Shown here: positions 35,536-43,656 of the stretch, piece by piece
How the letters are laid out: each line of letters starts with the position of its first letter
How positions within the stretch are numbered: position 1 is the first letter of the stretch
DNA from: Pseudoalteromonas sp. NBT06-2
GTDB lineage: Bacteria > Pseudomonadota > Gammaproteobacteria > Enterobacterales > Alteromonadaceae
DNA length: 64,000 nucleotides
Reading direction: 5' to 3'
Assembly: GCF_002276045.1 (NCBI RefSeq)
Contig: NZ_NQMR01000016.1
Coordinates: 1-64,000 of the forward strand
Position numbers and translations under genes: made by a program
The notes under the pieces: generated by a model
Told to the model about the DNA's origin: nothing
Seen by the model: only the letters and a program-made list of their open reading frames with translations
Database searches by the model: none

Positions 35536-35554
35536 AAATATCATTATTATTTAC
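35536..35554. promoter_or_regulatory. Possible Fur box upstream of fur
   Basis: AAATATCATTATTATTTAC, read on the minus strand, matches the 19-bp Fur consensus at about 12 of 19 positions and lies 14 bp before the fur ATG. Autoregulation of fur is established in relatives. In such AT-rich DNA a 12/19 match is weak. Confidence 0.3.
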
Positions 35555-35629
35555 TGTGTTTAAAGACATAGTTTATTTTAGCATAATATACACAGTAAAG
35601 CCTGAAATAAAAAGAAATATACTGTTTTA

Positions 35630-36157
35630 CTAATCACTTAATTCAGCGAGGCACATTTCTTCAAATATTTGAGCACACCATTGCTTAACACGACCATTTG
35701 TTAATTCAGGTTGACGATCTTCATCAATGCCTAAACCAACAAAGTGAGAATCATCTGCCATGCCTTTAGATGCTTCAAAATCATAACTTTCAGTAGGCCA
35801 GTGACCAACAACGATTGCACCGCGTTCAGTTACAATATCGTTAACCATGCCCATGGCATCTAAAAAATATTCAGCATAATCTTCTTGATCACCACAACCA
35901 AAAATAGCAACTAACTTTTCATTAAAATCAATTTCTTCTAACTCAGGGAAAAAATCATCCCAATCACATTGTGCTTCGCCGTAATACCAAGTTGGAATAC
36001 CAAATAATATTAAATCGAACTCAGCGATGTCCTCTTTACTGCTTTTGGCAATATCAAAAACATCAATCATGTTTTTGCCAAGTTCTTTTTGAATTAGCTT
36101 TGAAATATGTTCTGTATTACCAGTATCACTACCAAAAAATATGCCTACACTTGCCAT
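35630..36157 (-). CDS. fldA: Flavodoxin 1 (long chain)
   Basis: This is an FMN electron carrier of the cytosol for reductive steps such as methionine synthase activation and IspG/IspH. The 175 residues match E. coli FldA (176). The phosphate loop is SDTGNTE near residues 10-16. The FMN-stacking aromatics are in PTWYYGEAQCDWDD and FGCGDQEDYAEYFLDAMG, and the long-chain insertion is present. It lies 107 bp upstream of fur and downstream of ybfE, the enteric ybfE-fldA-fur order, which links it to iron-limited growth. Confidence 0.96.
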   Translation of the reverse strand: MASVGIFFGSDTGNTEHISKLIQKELGKNMIDVFDIAKSSKEDIAEFDLILFGIPTWYYGEAQCDWDDFFPELEEIDFNEKLVAIFGCGDQEDYAEYFLDAMGMVNDIVTERGAIVVGHWPTESYDFEASKGMADDSHFVGLGIDEDRQPELTNGRVKQWCAQIFEEMCLAELSD

Positions 36158-36189
36158 GATGAAAAAACCTTCTATGTATCAAATTCGTA

Positions 36190-36471
36190 TTATTCGATTC
36201 TAAATGCTAACTTTTCTTGCAGAATAGTTTCTATTAAAGCACTTCGGCTGATGCTTTGTGCATCTGCCATCTCATTTAATGCTTCGTAAAGTTCTGCAGA
36301 AACTTTAAATTCTACTCGTTTTAATCCACGAGCCTTATCACGTTTCAACTGGTTTCTTTTATTAACTTTCAGTTGTAATTCGCGTGATAATGGATTTGTT
36401 TTAGGTCTACCCGGACGCTTCTCATTTTCAAATAAGTCAATCGTCGTTCTGTCTGTTTGTGCTTTAGCCAT
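36190..36471 (-). CDS. ybfE: YbfE family protein (LexA-regulated in E. coli)
   Basis: The 93 residues align closely with E. coli YbfE: MAKAQTDRTTIDLFENEKRP, GRPKTNPLSRELQLKVNKRN and QLKRDKARGLKRVEFKVSAE. The C-terminal part looks like a ribbon-helix-helix fold (ALNEMADAQSISRSALIETI), so DNA binding is plausible but unproven. I chose ATG 36471, which starts the conserved MAK and lies one base after the upstream stop. I did not see a clear LexA box nearby, so SOS control in this organism is uncertain. Confidence 0.88.
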   Translation of the reverse strand: MAKAQTDRTTIDLFENEKRPGRPKTNPLSRELQLKVNKRNQLKRDKARGLKRVEFKVSAELYEALNEMADAQSISRSALIETILQEKLAFRIE

Positions 36472-36472
36472 A

Positions 36473-36694
36473 TTAACTGACACCTGCACCTTGCCAAAAG
36501 ACTTGGATCAAACCTTTGGCAATAAAACCTGAGCATCCTAAAAATAAAACTAACCAAACTACAGCGCGACCAAAAAAAGGTACATTGCCTTTTTTTAGCA
36601 CATCTTGTATTGCCATGCCTATAAAGAAAAATAGAGCAGCAAGACCAAAATATAACCCCAAGGTTTCAAATTCATTGATTAATTTGCTGACCAT
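36473..36694 (-). CDS. DUF2788 family small membrane protein
   Basis: The 73 residues contain two hydrophobic helices (LGLYFGLAALFFFIGMAI and AVVWLVLFLGCSGFIAKGLI) joined by a basic loop with VPFFGR. This matches DUF2788, a family of unknown function found next to ybfE/ybfF in marine gammaproteobacteria. Its stop lies one base before the ybfE start, which indicates translational coupling. It probably sits in the inner membrane. Confidence 0.75.
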   Translation of the reverse strand: MVSKLINEFETLGLYFGLAALFFFIGMAIQDVLKKGNVPFFGRAVVWLVLFLGCSGFIAKGLIQVFWQGAGVS

Positions 36695-36776
36695 TTGTTG
36701 ACCTATTTTAGATGACCTATGAAATAAACGGCGGCATTATAGCATGATATTAACTAATTATTACGCTAATATTGCA

Positions 36777-37535
36777 TTAGTCTGAAATAAAATCTGAGAT
36801 AGATTTATTTACAGCTGCTGGCTTTTCAGCATGCAGCCAATGACCTGTACCGTGAATTACCTTTGCTTTACAGTTTGGAAATAAACTTAAAAAGGTTTCT
36901 CTCATATTTTCAGTTATATACTGCGAATTACTGCCTTTAATAAATAATGCTTTACCTAAGTAAGGCTTGCCGGCAGGAGCTGCTAAAATATCAGTATAAT
37001 TACTTTGTAAAATTGAAAGATTAAATCTCCATTCAAAACCTGTATCAGATTTTATTAGACTTTTTAGTAGGAATTGTCTTACGCCTGATTCAACAATAAA
37101 TTCAGTCAGTATAGTATCTGCATCTTGTCTTGAGCTAATGTGAGTATTATTGACAGCATTCAAACCTTTAAATACATCATCATGTCTCGGTTCATAGTTT
37201 ACAGGAGCAATATCTAAAACAACCAGTTTACTGACTTTTTTAGGGGTGTTTAATGCAACTTGCATTGCGACTTTCCCACCCATTGAGTGACCAATGAAAA
37301 TAGCAGAGTCAATACTTAATTGATCCATTAAATCAATGATGTCTTGGCACATAATTGTATATGACATGTGCTCACTATGTTCTGAGTGGCCATGATTTCT
37401 TAAATCTATCGCTGTCACTGTGAATGATTCAGATAAAGGGCGTGCTATCACATTTAAATTTTCAAATGAGCCGAATAATCCATGTATTAAAATTAAATGT
37501 GGCCCTTGCCCCGTTTGCTTGTAATGTAATTGCAT
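36777..37535 (-). CDS. ybfF: Alpha/beta-hydrolase esterase YbfF
   Basis: This 252-residue cytosolic esterase has the alpha/beta-hydrolase fold. The oxyanion region is LIHGLFGSFENL, the nucleophile elbow is GHSMGG (Ser near residue 93), the acid probably lies in the region after PYLGKALFIKGSNS, and the His is in VIHGTGHWLHAEKP. Length and order match E. coli YbfF, an acyl-CoA/palmitoyl esterase of uncertain natural substrate. It is divergent from seqA, as in E. coli, and heads the minus-strand group leading to DUF2788, ybfE, fldA and fur. Confidence 0.92.
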   Translation of the reverse strand: MQLHYKQTGQGPHLILIHGLFGSFENLNVIARPLSESFTVTAIDLRNHGHSEHSEHMSYTIMCQDIIDLMDQLSIDSAIFIGHSMGGKVAMQVALNTPKKVSKLVVLDIAPVNYEPRHDDVFKGLNAVNNTHISSRQDADTILTEFIVESGVRQFLLKSLIKSDTGFEWRFNLSILQSNYTDILAAPAGKPYLGKALFIKGSNSQYITENMRETFLSLFPNCKAKVIHGTGHWLHAEKPAAVNKSISDFISD

Positions 37536-37769
37536 TTTATTCCTGAAACTGTCTTAATCGAAAGTTTATAAATTTTATCATATCTTAATAGGGGCTGGTA
37601 TACAGATGACTTAACATAGCATGAAATTTAAATCAGCTATTTCAACTTATTACTTTGAAAATATTTTGTGATTAAAGTTTATTTGAAAATTGAAACCGTA
37701 GAGTATGGCGCTAAAAAAAGATATAATCATTTTGAAACGCTATCACAAAGCATTTAAGATAGGAAAATC

Positions 37770-38336
37770 ATGAAAAAAATAGAAATAGATGACGAATTAT
37801 ATCACTATATAGCAAGTAATACTCAAAGTATTGGTGAAAACGCAACTCAGATTTTACGTCGTTTATTAAACTTGTCTCCAGTGTCAGCATCAAATAAAGA
37901 GCAGAATACTCGAATAAAAGAAGCAAAATTAGATGTAAAACCTGATGTCATAACAAAAATTGAAGACAACACAGAATCAAAAACAACTGATATTGGGCCC
38001 GCTGATGTATTTAATGTTTTAAATAAAGAAGAACTCGCAATGCAAAAAGGTGTTGTTGGCAGGTTCTTATTTATATTAAGTGCACTACATAGAACTCATA
38101 AAAATAGATTTTCAAAAGTACTAGAAGTAAAAGGCAAGCACAGAATTTATTTTGCTATGAGTAAAGAAGCATTGCTTGACTCAGGTAGTAGCATGAACCC
38201 AAAAAATATCCCTGAATCGGAATATTGGGTAATGACTAATTCAAATACAACCAGAAAAAAATTAATGCTTCATGAAGTTGCAATATTACTCGATTATAAT
38301 GAAACACAAGCAGAAACACTTAGAGATTTTTTATAA
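37770..38336 (+). CDS. seqA: Negative regulator of replication initiation SeqA
   Basis: SeqA binds hemimethylated GATC sites, sequesters oriC and organises new DNA. The 188 residues match E. coli SeqA (181). The N-terminal oligomerisation domain is MKKIEIDDELYHYIASNTQ with ILRRLLNLS. A variable linker at about 45-80 follows. The C-terminal DNA-binding domain has KGVVGRFLFILSALHRTHKN, KGKHRIYFAMSKEALLDSG and PESEYWVMTNSNTTRKKLM. Its presence implies Dam methylation in this organism. pgm follows after 18 bp, the conserved seqA-pgm order. Confidence 0.95.
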   Translation: MKKIEIDDELYHYIASNTQSIGENATQILRRLLNLSPVSASNKEQNTRIKEAKLDVKPDVITKIEDNTESKTTDIGPADVFNVLNKEELAMQKGVVGRFLFILSALHRTHKNRFSKVLEVKGKHRIYFAMSKEALLDSGSSMNPKNIPESEYWVMTNSNTTRKKLMLHEVAILLDYNETQAETLRDFL

Positions 38337-38354
38337 TTTAACGAAGGAATTTAA

Positions 38355-39995
38355 ATGGCTATTCATGACAACGCAGGTAAGCGCGCTACTCAAAATGATT
38401 TGGTAAATATACCAAGATTAATGTCAGCTTATTATCTAAATGAGCCAGATATTGAACAATTTCCAGAGCAAAAAGTTGCATTTGGTACATCTGGTCATCG
38501 TGGTTGCTCATACAATACGCAGTTTAATGAATCTCATATTTTAGCAATCACGCAGGCAATTTGTGATTATCGTAAAAATAATAATATTTATGGTCCTTTG
38601 TTTCTTGGTAAAGATACGCATGCGTTATCCGAAGCGGCATTTAATTCTGCAATTGAAGTATTAGTAGCAAATGAAGTGCAAGTTATTACACAAGAAAATG
38701 GCAACTTTACACCAACACCAGTTATCAGCCATGCAATTGTTTGTCATAACGCTAAAAATCCCCACGAATTATCAGATGGTATCGTCGTAACGCCTTCACA
38801 TAACCCACCACAAGATGGAGGTTTTAAATATAATCCACCTAATGGTGGTCCGGCTGATAAATCTGTGACAGATTGGATAGAACAAAGAGCAAATCAGTTA
38901 TTAATTGAAGATCTAGTTGAAGTAGAACTCTATCCATTTGTGAAAGCGTCGCGCTCAGGTTTTACTAAATACATTGACATGATCAGCCCTTACGTTGAAG
39001 ACTTAGGTAATATAATTGATTTTGAATCTATTGCTAAATCTGGAATAAATATAGGTGTTGACCCTTTGGGTGGATCAGGTATTCATTTTTGGCCGATAAT
39101 AGCGAAGCATTACGGTCTAAATATTACGGTTGTAAATAATGTTGTTGATCCTGCTTTTGGATTTATGCCATTAGATAAAGACGGCAAAATCAGAATGGAT
39201 TGTTCGTCGCCTTATGCAATGGCAAACCTTGTACAATTAAAAGATAAATTTGATATTAGCATAGGTAATGATCCTGACTATGATCGCCATGGAATAGTAA
39301 CACCTGATGGTTTAATGAATCCGAACCACTTTTTAGCAGTTTCAATTGACTATTTATGTAATAACAGAGCCCAATGGCAAAAAAACCTTAAAATAGGCAA
39401 AACACTTGTATCAAGCGGCATGATAGATAAAATAGCGCAAAAAAATAATCGAGATGTTTATGAAGTTCCTGTTGGTTTTAAGTGGTTTGTCGATGGCTTA
39501 AGCAAAGGAGAGTTAGCCTTTGGCGGAGAAGAAAGTGCAGGGGCCGCATTCTTGCGCTTAGATGGTAAAGTATGGTGTACTGATAAAGATGGTTTTATAA
39601 TGGGATTATTAGCTGCAGAGATGTTGGCTGTCACTTCAAAAACGCCTTCTGAATTATATAAAGAGTTAGAAAATAATTTTGGTTCACCACTTTATAAGCG
39701 TATTGATGCACCAGCATCAAGTGAACAAAAGTCAAAATTATCTAAGCTTGAAGCGTCAGATGTAACTGCGACAGAACTTGCAGGTGAGAAAATACTTGCT
39801 AAATTAACACATGCACTTGGGAATAACGCGGCTATAGGTGGTTTAAAAGTGGTAACTGAAAACGGTTGGTTTGCTGCAAGGCCATCTGGTACTGAAGACA
39901 TATATAAAATTTATCTAGAATCCTTTAAAGGTGAGGAACATTTGTCCTTATTAGAATCAGAAGCAAAAAAAATAGTTAATTCAGTAATTAAGTAA
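38355..39995 (+). CDS. pgm: Phosphoglucomutase (alpha-D-glucose phosphate-specific)
   Basis: Pgm interconverts glucose-1-phosphate and glucose-6-phosphate, feeding UDP-glucose and glycogen routes. The 546 residues equal E. coli Pgm in length. The active-site phosphoserine lies in VVTPSHNPPQDGG. The metal loop is GNDPDYDRHG, the sugar-specificity loop is AFGGEESAGAAF, and the phosphate loop is RPSGTED near the C-terminus. It is transcribed with seqA and ends at a 12-bp-stem terminator. Confidence 0.97.
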   Translation: MAIHDNAGKRATQNDLVNIPRLMSAYYLNEPDIEQFPEQKVAFGTSGHRGCSYNTQFNESHILAITQAICDYRKNNNIYGPLFLGKDTHALSEAAFNSAIEVLVANEVQVITQENGNFTPTPVISHAIVCHNAKNPHELSDGIVVTPSHNPPQDGGFKYNPPNGGPADKSVTDWIEQRANQLLIEDLVEVELYPFVKASRSGFTKYIDMISPYVEDLGNIIDFESIAKSGINIGVDPLGGSGIHFWPIIAKHYGLNITVVNNVVDPAFGFMPLDKDGKIRMDCSSPYAMANLVQLKDKFDISIGNDPDYDRHGIVTPDGLMNPNHFLAVSIDYLCNNRAQWQKNLKIGKTLVSSGMIDKIAQKNNRDVYEVPVGFKWFVDGLSKGELAFGGEESAGAAFLRLDGKVWCTDKDGFIMGLLAAEMLAVTSKTPSELYKELENNFGSPLYKRIDAPASSEQKSKLSKLEASDVTATELAGEKILAKLTHALGNNAAIGGLKVVTENGWFAARPSGTEDIYKIYLESFKGEEHLSLLESEAKKIVNSVIK

Positions 39996-40007
39996 CTAAA
40001 CAATAAT

Positions 40008-40036
40008 TAAAAAAGGCGAATTTATTCGCCTTTTTT
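40008..40036 (+). terminator. Rho-independent terminator after pgm
   Basis: A perfect 12-bp stem (AAAAAAGGCGAA/TTCGCCTTTTTT) has a TTTA loop and lies 12 bp past the pgm stop. Confidence 0.92.
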
Positions 40037-40070
40037 AATTTCAACAACACACAATGGGTTTATTAAATTA

Positions 40071-41105
40071 ATGTATATTGAAGAACTAAAGACAACAGGT
40101 GATTTCTTATCAATAAGTCGTGAAAATGAATGGTCATTAGAACCAACTTCATTTTCATTATCAAATGGTACCTTAGTTGAAGTATTAAATACGGGTGTAA
40201 TTCAATTCTCTCCTAGTTCATCAACTAACAAAGATATCATATTATCAAGCGCTGTACACGGTAATGAAACAGCTCCTATTGAAATATGTGATGAACTTAT
40301 TAAAAAAATCATAAAACAAGAAATAAAACTAAAACAAAGAGTTTTGTTTATTTTTGGTAACCCTGCTTCTATTAATATAGGAAAGAGGTTTGTTGAAGAA
40401 AATCTAAATCGATTATTTAGTGGCGAGCACTCAAAAGGCGAAGGCTTAATTAATCAAGAGCGTAAACATGCTAAAAAACTAGAACAATATATAACACAGT
40501 TCTTCGAATCACAAGAAGCAGATCGTTATAGATGCCATTATGATCTTCATACAGCGATTAGAGGCTCTAAAAATGAAAAATTTGCTGTATATCCATATTT
40601 AAATGGTCAACCTTGGAAAAAGCATCAACTTAGATTTTTATTAGCTTGCGGTGTCAATACCGTATTAATGATGAAATCTGCCGCAACAACATTTAGTTAT
40701 TTTTCATCAAACAAGTTTAGTGCTGACGCATTTACCATTGAATTAGGTCAGGTTCGTCCATTTGGTGAAAATAACATGGTAAGTTTTGCAAAGGTTAAAG
40801 CCACTCTAACGTCACTTATAACTCAAGATGAAGTAGATTACCCTGAATATAAAGCAGATGATTTTGAGTTATTCGAAGTACATCGTGCAATCAATAGAAC
40901 ACAAGAGACATTTTCATTTCCGTTTGATGATGATGTGGTTAATTTTACTGGTTTTTCAAAAGGCAGTTTGATGGCAACCGATGGAGAACGAACTTATATA
41001 GCAGAGGTAGAAGGAGAAGCTATTATTTTCCCAAATGCACAAGTTGCATTAGGTCAACGTGCACTACTTACCGTTGTGCCACTCAAATCAGACAATATCG
41101 TATAG
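40071..41105 (+). CDS. astE: Succinylglutamate desuccinylase
   Basis: AstE hydrolyses N-succinylglutamate to succinate and glutamate, the last step of the arginine succinyltransferase pathway. The 344 residues have the M14-like zinc site H63 and E66 ([11 protein letters not shown]) plus H160 (YDLHTA), the catalytic glutamate E224 ([12 protein letters not shown]), and the substrate loop [20 protein letters not shown]-terminal beta domain follows. The other ast genes are not adjacent, so it is an orphan member here. It is bounded by the pgm terminator and by the hairpin at 41146. Confidence 0.93.
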   Translation: MYIEELKTTGDFLSISRENEWSLEPTSFSLSNGTLVEVLNTGVIQFSPSSSTNKDIILSSAVHGNETAPIEICDELIKKIIKQEIKLKQRVLFIFGNPASINIGKRFVEENLNRLFSGEHSKGEGLINQERKHAKKLEQYITQFFESQEADRYRCHYDLHTAIRGSKNEKFAVYPYLNGQPWKKHQLRFLLACGVNTVLMMKSAATTFSYFSSNKFSADAFTIELGQVRPFGENNMVSFAKVKATLTSLITQDEVDYPEYKADDFELFEVHRAINRTQETFSFPFDDDVVNFTGFSKGSLMATDGERTYIAEVEGEAIIFPNAQVALGQRALLTVVPLKSDNIV

Positions 41106-41145
41106 ATAACTTTCCACCTTTTTCTAATCCCACCTTATAAAACTA

Positions 41146-41175
41146 GGATATTCATCTAAACTTAGTTGAATATCC
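41146..41175 (+). terminator. Inverted repeat after astE, possible terminator
   Basis: The arms GGATATTCA/TGAATATCC (9 bp) enclose inner CTAA/TTAG. Only a short CTTTA follows, and the next base starts the LiuR-like palindrome. It could end astE transcripts or be part of the bkd control region. Confidence 0.4.
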
Positions 41176-41193
41176 CTTTACGTTAACGTAAAG
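41176..41193. promoter_or_regulatory. LiuR-type operator upstream of the branched-chain oxoacid dehydrogenase genes
   Basis: CTTTACGTTAACGTAAAG is a perfect 18-bp palindrome. From memory it agrees with the consensus described for LiuR, the MerR-family regulator of branched-chain amino-acid degradation in gammaproteobacteria (TTTACGTnAACGTAAA). The site lies 187 bp before the bkd E1-alpha gene, whose function fits that regulon. The regulator gene itself is not in the window. Confidence 0.7.
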
Positions 41194-41380
41194 TTAAAAC
41201 AGCTTTAATTTAAACTAAGCTAGTTTGATGAGAAAAATTTACTGATTTATGTTGATTAACGAATTTAAAATTCAAGTTATAGATTAATTTTAAATAAATA
41301 ATGTGTATTATTAATTGGTAATGATAAAAACGAATCTAACAGTTCATCAATACTGCTTTAACAACAAGAGTTGAAAGGTT

Positions 41381-42598
41381 ATGAGTAATCCAAATAACGT
41401 ATCGCAGAATATTAGGCATGATCTTGAATTTATTGATGGTCACGCACTAAATATTCCGACACTGAAAGTACTACATGCAGATGGTGAAATTTATCCAGGT
41501 GCAGCTGAACCAGATATGGATCAAGATACTGCTTTGCATTTATATCGTACTATGCGATTTATTCGCGCCTTGGATGAGCGCATGCAGGCAGCACAACGAC
41601 AAGGTCGTGTAAGTTTTTATATGCAATGTCTTGGGGAAGAAGCTTCAATCACAGCAAGTGCTGCAGCATTAGATAAAAATGATATGATAATGGCACAATA
41701 TAGAGAACAAGCAGCATTGCGTTATAGAGGGTTTACTTTAGAGCAATTTATGAATCAAATGTTCTCAAATGAATTAGACCCTGCGAAAGGCCGTCAAATG
41801 CCAATTCATTACGGTTCCAAAGAACTAAATTACATGACAATCTCATCTCCGCTTGCTACTCAAATTCCTCAAGCGACAGGTTATGCTTATGGGCAAAAAG
41901 TAAAGCATGTTGATAAAGATACAAATACCTTATCAAGCCAAATAGACAATATAACCATGTGTTATTTTGGTGAAGGAGCAGCATCTGAAGGCGATTTTCA
42001 TGCAGGTTTGAATATGGCTGCAGTGCTTAAAGCACCAGTAATATTCTTCGCTCGTAATAATGGGTACGCAATTTCTACTCCTGCTGATGAGCAATTTGCA
42101 GGTGATGGTATTGCTAGTCGTGGAGTGGGTTATGGTATTAAAACAATACGTGTAGATGGTACCGATGCACTGGCAGTTTATGCTGCAACAAAAAAAGCAC
42201 GTGAAGTTTGTACTATGACAGGAGAGCCGATTCTTATTGAATCGATAGCTTATCGTGTGGGTGCCCATTCAACATCAGATGATCCTTCAGGATATCGTTC
42301 AAAACAAGAAGAGGCTGATAACAGTGAAACTTGTCCAGTTAAACGTTTTGAAGCTTGGTTGATTAAAAAGCAATGGTTAGACTTAGATGCTGAAAATAAG
42401 CTAAATGAACAAGTACGAGAAGAAATTCTAGACGCATTAAAAGTAGCTGAGAAAGTAGCGAAACCAGAATTAATAGATTTAATCACTGATGTATATGATA
42501 CTCCAATTCCATCATTGATTAAGCAGTTTGAGCAATTAGAAACACATATCAAGAAACACCCACAAGCCTATCCAACAACATCAGGGAGATTGAAATAA
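41381..42598 (+). CDS. bkdA1: 2-oxoisovalerate dehydrogenase E1 alpha subunit
   Basis: This is the thiamine-diphosphate subunit of the branched-chain 2-oxoacid dehydrogenase complex, acting on the oxoacids of Val, Leu and Ile. The 405 residues show the ThDP motif [17 protein letters not shown] with RNNGYAIST. The branched-chain signature [15 protein letters not shown] distinguishes it from pyruvate dehydrogenase. It overlaps the E1-beta start by one base (TAATG). The LiuR-like palindrome upstream suggests induction by branched-chain catabolites. Confidence 0.93.
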   Translation: MSNPNNVSQNIRHDLEFIDGHALNIPTLKVLHADGEIYPGAAEPDMDQDTALHLYRTMRFIRALDERMQAAQRQGRVSFYMQCLGEEASITASAAALDKNDMIMAQYREQAALRYRGFTLEQFMNQMFSNELDPAKGRQMPIHYGSKELNYMTISSPLATQIPQATGYAYGQKVKHVDKDTNTLSSQIDNITMCYFGEGAASEGDFHAGLNMAAVLKAPVIFFARNNGYAISTPADEQFAGDGIASRGVGYGIKTIRVDGTDALAVYAATKKAREVCTMTGEPILIESIAYRVGAHSTSDDPSGYRSKQEEADNSETCPVKRFEAWLIKKQWLDLDAENKLNEQVREEILDALKVAEKVAKPELIDLITDVYDTPIPSLIKQFEQLETHIKKHPQAYPTTSGRLK

Positions 42599-43575
42599 TG
42601 GCTAAAGTTAATATGTTAAAAGCGATTAACTCTGCTTTAGAAATCTCAATGAATGAAAATCCTATGGCATGTATTTTTGGTGAGGATGTTGGCGTTTTTG
42701 GTGGTGTTTTTAGGGCTACATCAGGTCTACAAGAACAGTTTGGTAAGCATAGAGTATTTAATACGCCATTAACAGAACAAGGCATACTTGGGTTTGCCAA
42801 TGGTTTGGCCGCTTTTGGTGCGCCAACGATAGCTGAGATTCAATTCGCAGATTATATTTTTCCGGCATTCGATCAAATAGTAAATGAATCTGCAAAATTC
42901 AGATATCGAAGTGGTAATGAATTTGATGTTGGTAACTTAACAATACGTACTCCTTACGGTGGTGGCATTGCGGGTGGTTTATATCACTCACAATCACCAG
43001 AAGCATATTTTGCACATACCCCAGGCCTTAAAATTGTTGTTCCAAGAAATCCGTATGAAGCAAAAGGCTTATTAAGAGCTGCGATTAAAGATCAAAATCC
43101 AGTATTATTTTTTGAACCAAAACGTTTATATCGTGCATCAATTGGTGAAGTGCCAGAAGATGATTACATCATTCCATTAGGAAAAGCTCAGGTAGTGAAA
43201 GAGGGCTCTGATGTTACTTTATTAGCTTGGGGTGCGCAGATGGAGATAATTGAAAATGCAGCTAAACAAGCCGAAGAAGCAGGTATAAGCTGTGAAGTAA
43301 TTGATTTACGTTCAATCATTCCTTGGGACGTTGAAACGATTGCTAAATCAGTGACTAAAACAGGCCGTTTAATTGTGAGCCATGAAGCGCCAATTACGAA
43401 TGGTTTTGGTAGTGAAGTAGCTGCAACTATTGGTGAAGAGTGCTTTTTACATTTAGAATCTCCTATTATGCGAGTATGTGGTTTAGATACACCATATCCT
43501 CTAGCTTTAGAAAAAGAATATGTACCAGATGCTTTAAAAGTATTGGCTGCTATTAAACAATCAGTTTCATTTTAG
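42598..43575 (+). CDS. bkdA2: 2-oxoisovalerate dehydrogenase E1 beta subunit
   Basis: The 325 residues are typical of the transketolase-like beta chain. [19 protein letters not shown] lies near the N-terminus, followed by [17 protein letters not shown] and [19 protein letters not shown]. The C-terminal transketolase domain has [10 protein letters not shown] and [12 protein letters not shown], and the protein ends near the family's usual length. It forms the alpha2beta2 E1 with the preceding gene, to which it is translationally coupled. The E2 gene follows after a 69-bp gap containing a duplicated start region. Confidence 0.94.
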   Translation: MAKVNMLKAINSALEISMNENPMACIFGEDVGVFGGVFRATSGLQEQFGKHRVFNTPLTEQGILGFANGLAAFGAPTIAEIQFADYIFPAFDQIVNESAKFRYRSGNEFDVGNLTIRTPYGGGIAGGLYHSQSPEAYFAHTPGLKIVVPRNPYEAKGLLRAAIKDQNPVLFFEPKRLYRASIGEVPEDDYIIPLGKAQVVKEGSDVTLLAWGAQMEIIENAAKQAEEAGISCEVIDLRSIIPWDVETIAKSVTKTGRLIVSHEAPITNGFGSEVAATIGEECFLHLESPIMRVCGLDTPYPLALEKEYVPDALKVLAAIKQSVSF

Positions 43576-43656
43576 GGGTTAAATTTAATGTTACAAGACT
43601 TTATAGTTGAAAGTACTAAATTGAATTCAAGAGGTAATTTTTAAATGTCACAAGAT
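43571..43656 (+). repeat. Tandem duplication of the bkdB ribosome-site/start region, encoding an 18-codon leader ORF
   Basis: The first copy (AGGGG, ATG 43588, codons MLQDFIV) and the second (AGAGG, ATG 43645, codons MSQDFIL) share about 30 bp with few changes, spaced 57 bp apart. The first ATG opens a frame of 18 codons (MLQDFIVESTKLNSRGNF) whose TAA directly precedes the true bkdB ATG. It could couple or tune bkdB translation, or be a relic of a slipped duplication. Confidence 0.55.

Noticed and set aside
36516..36701. A plus-strand frame opposite the DUF2788 gene
   Set aside because: It is antisense to a coupled, family-matching gene on the minus strand; Lys/Pro-rich shadow.
36472..36780. 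A LexA box for ybfE
   Set aside because: No CTG-N10-CAG sequence of acceptable quality was found upstream of ybfE or the genes before it.
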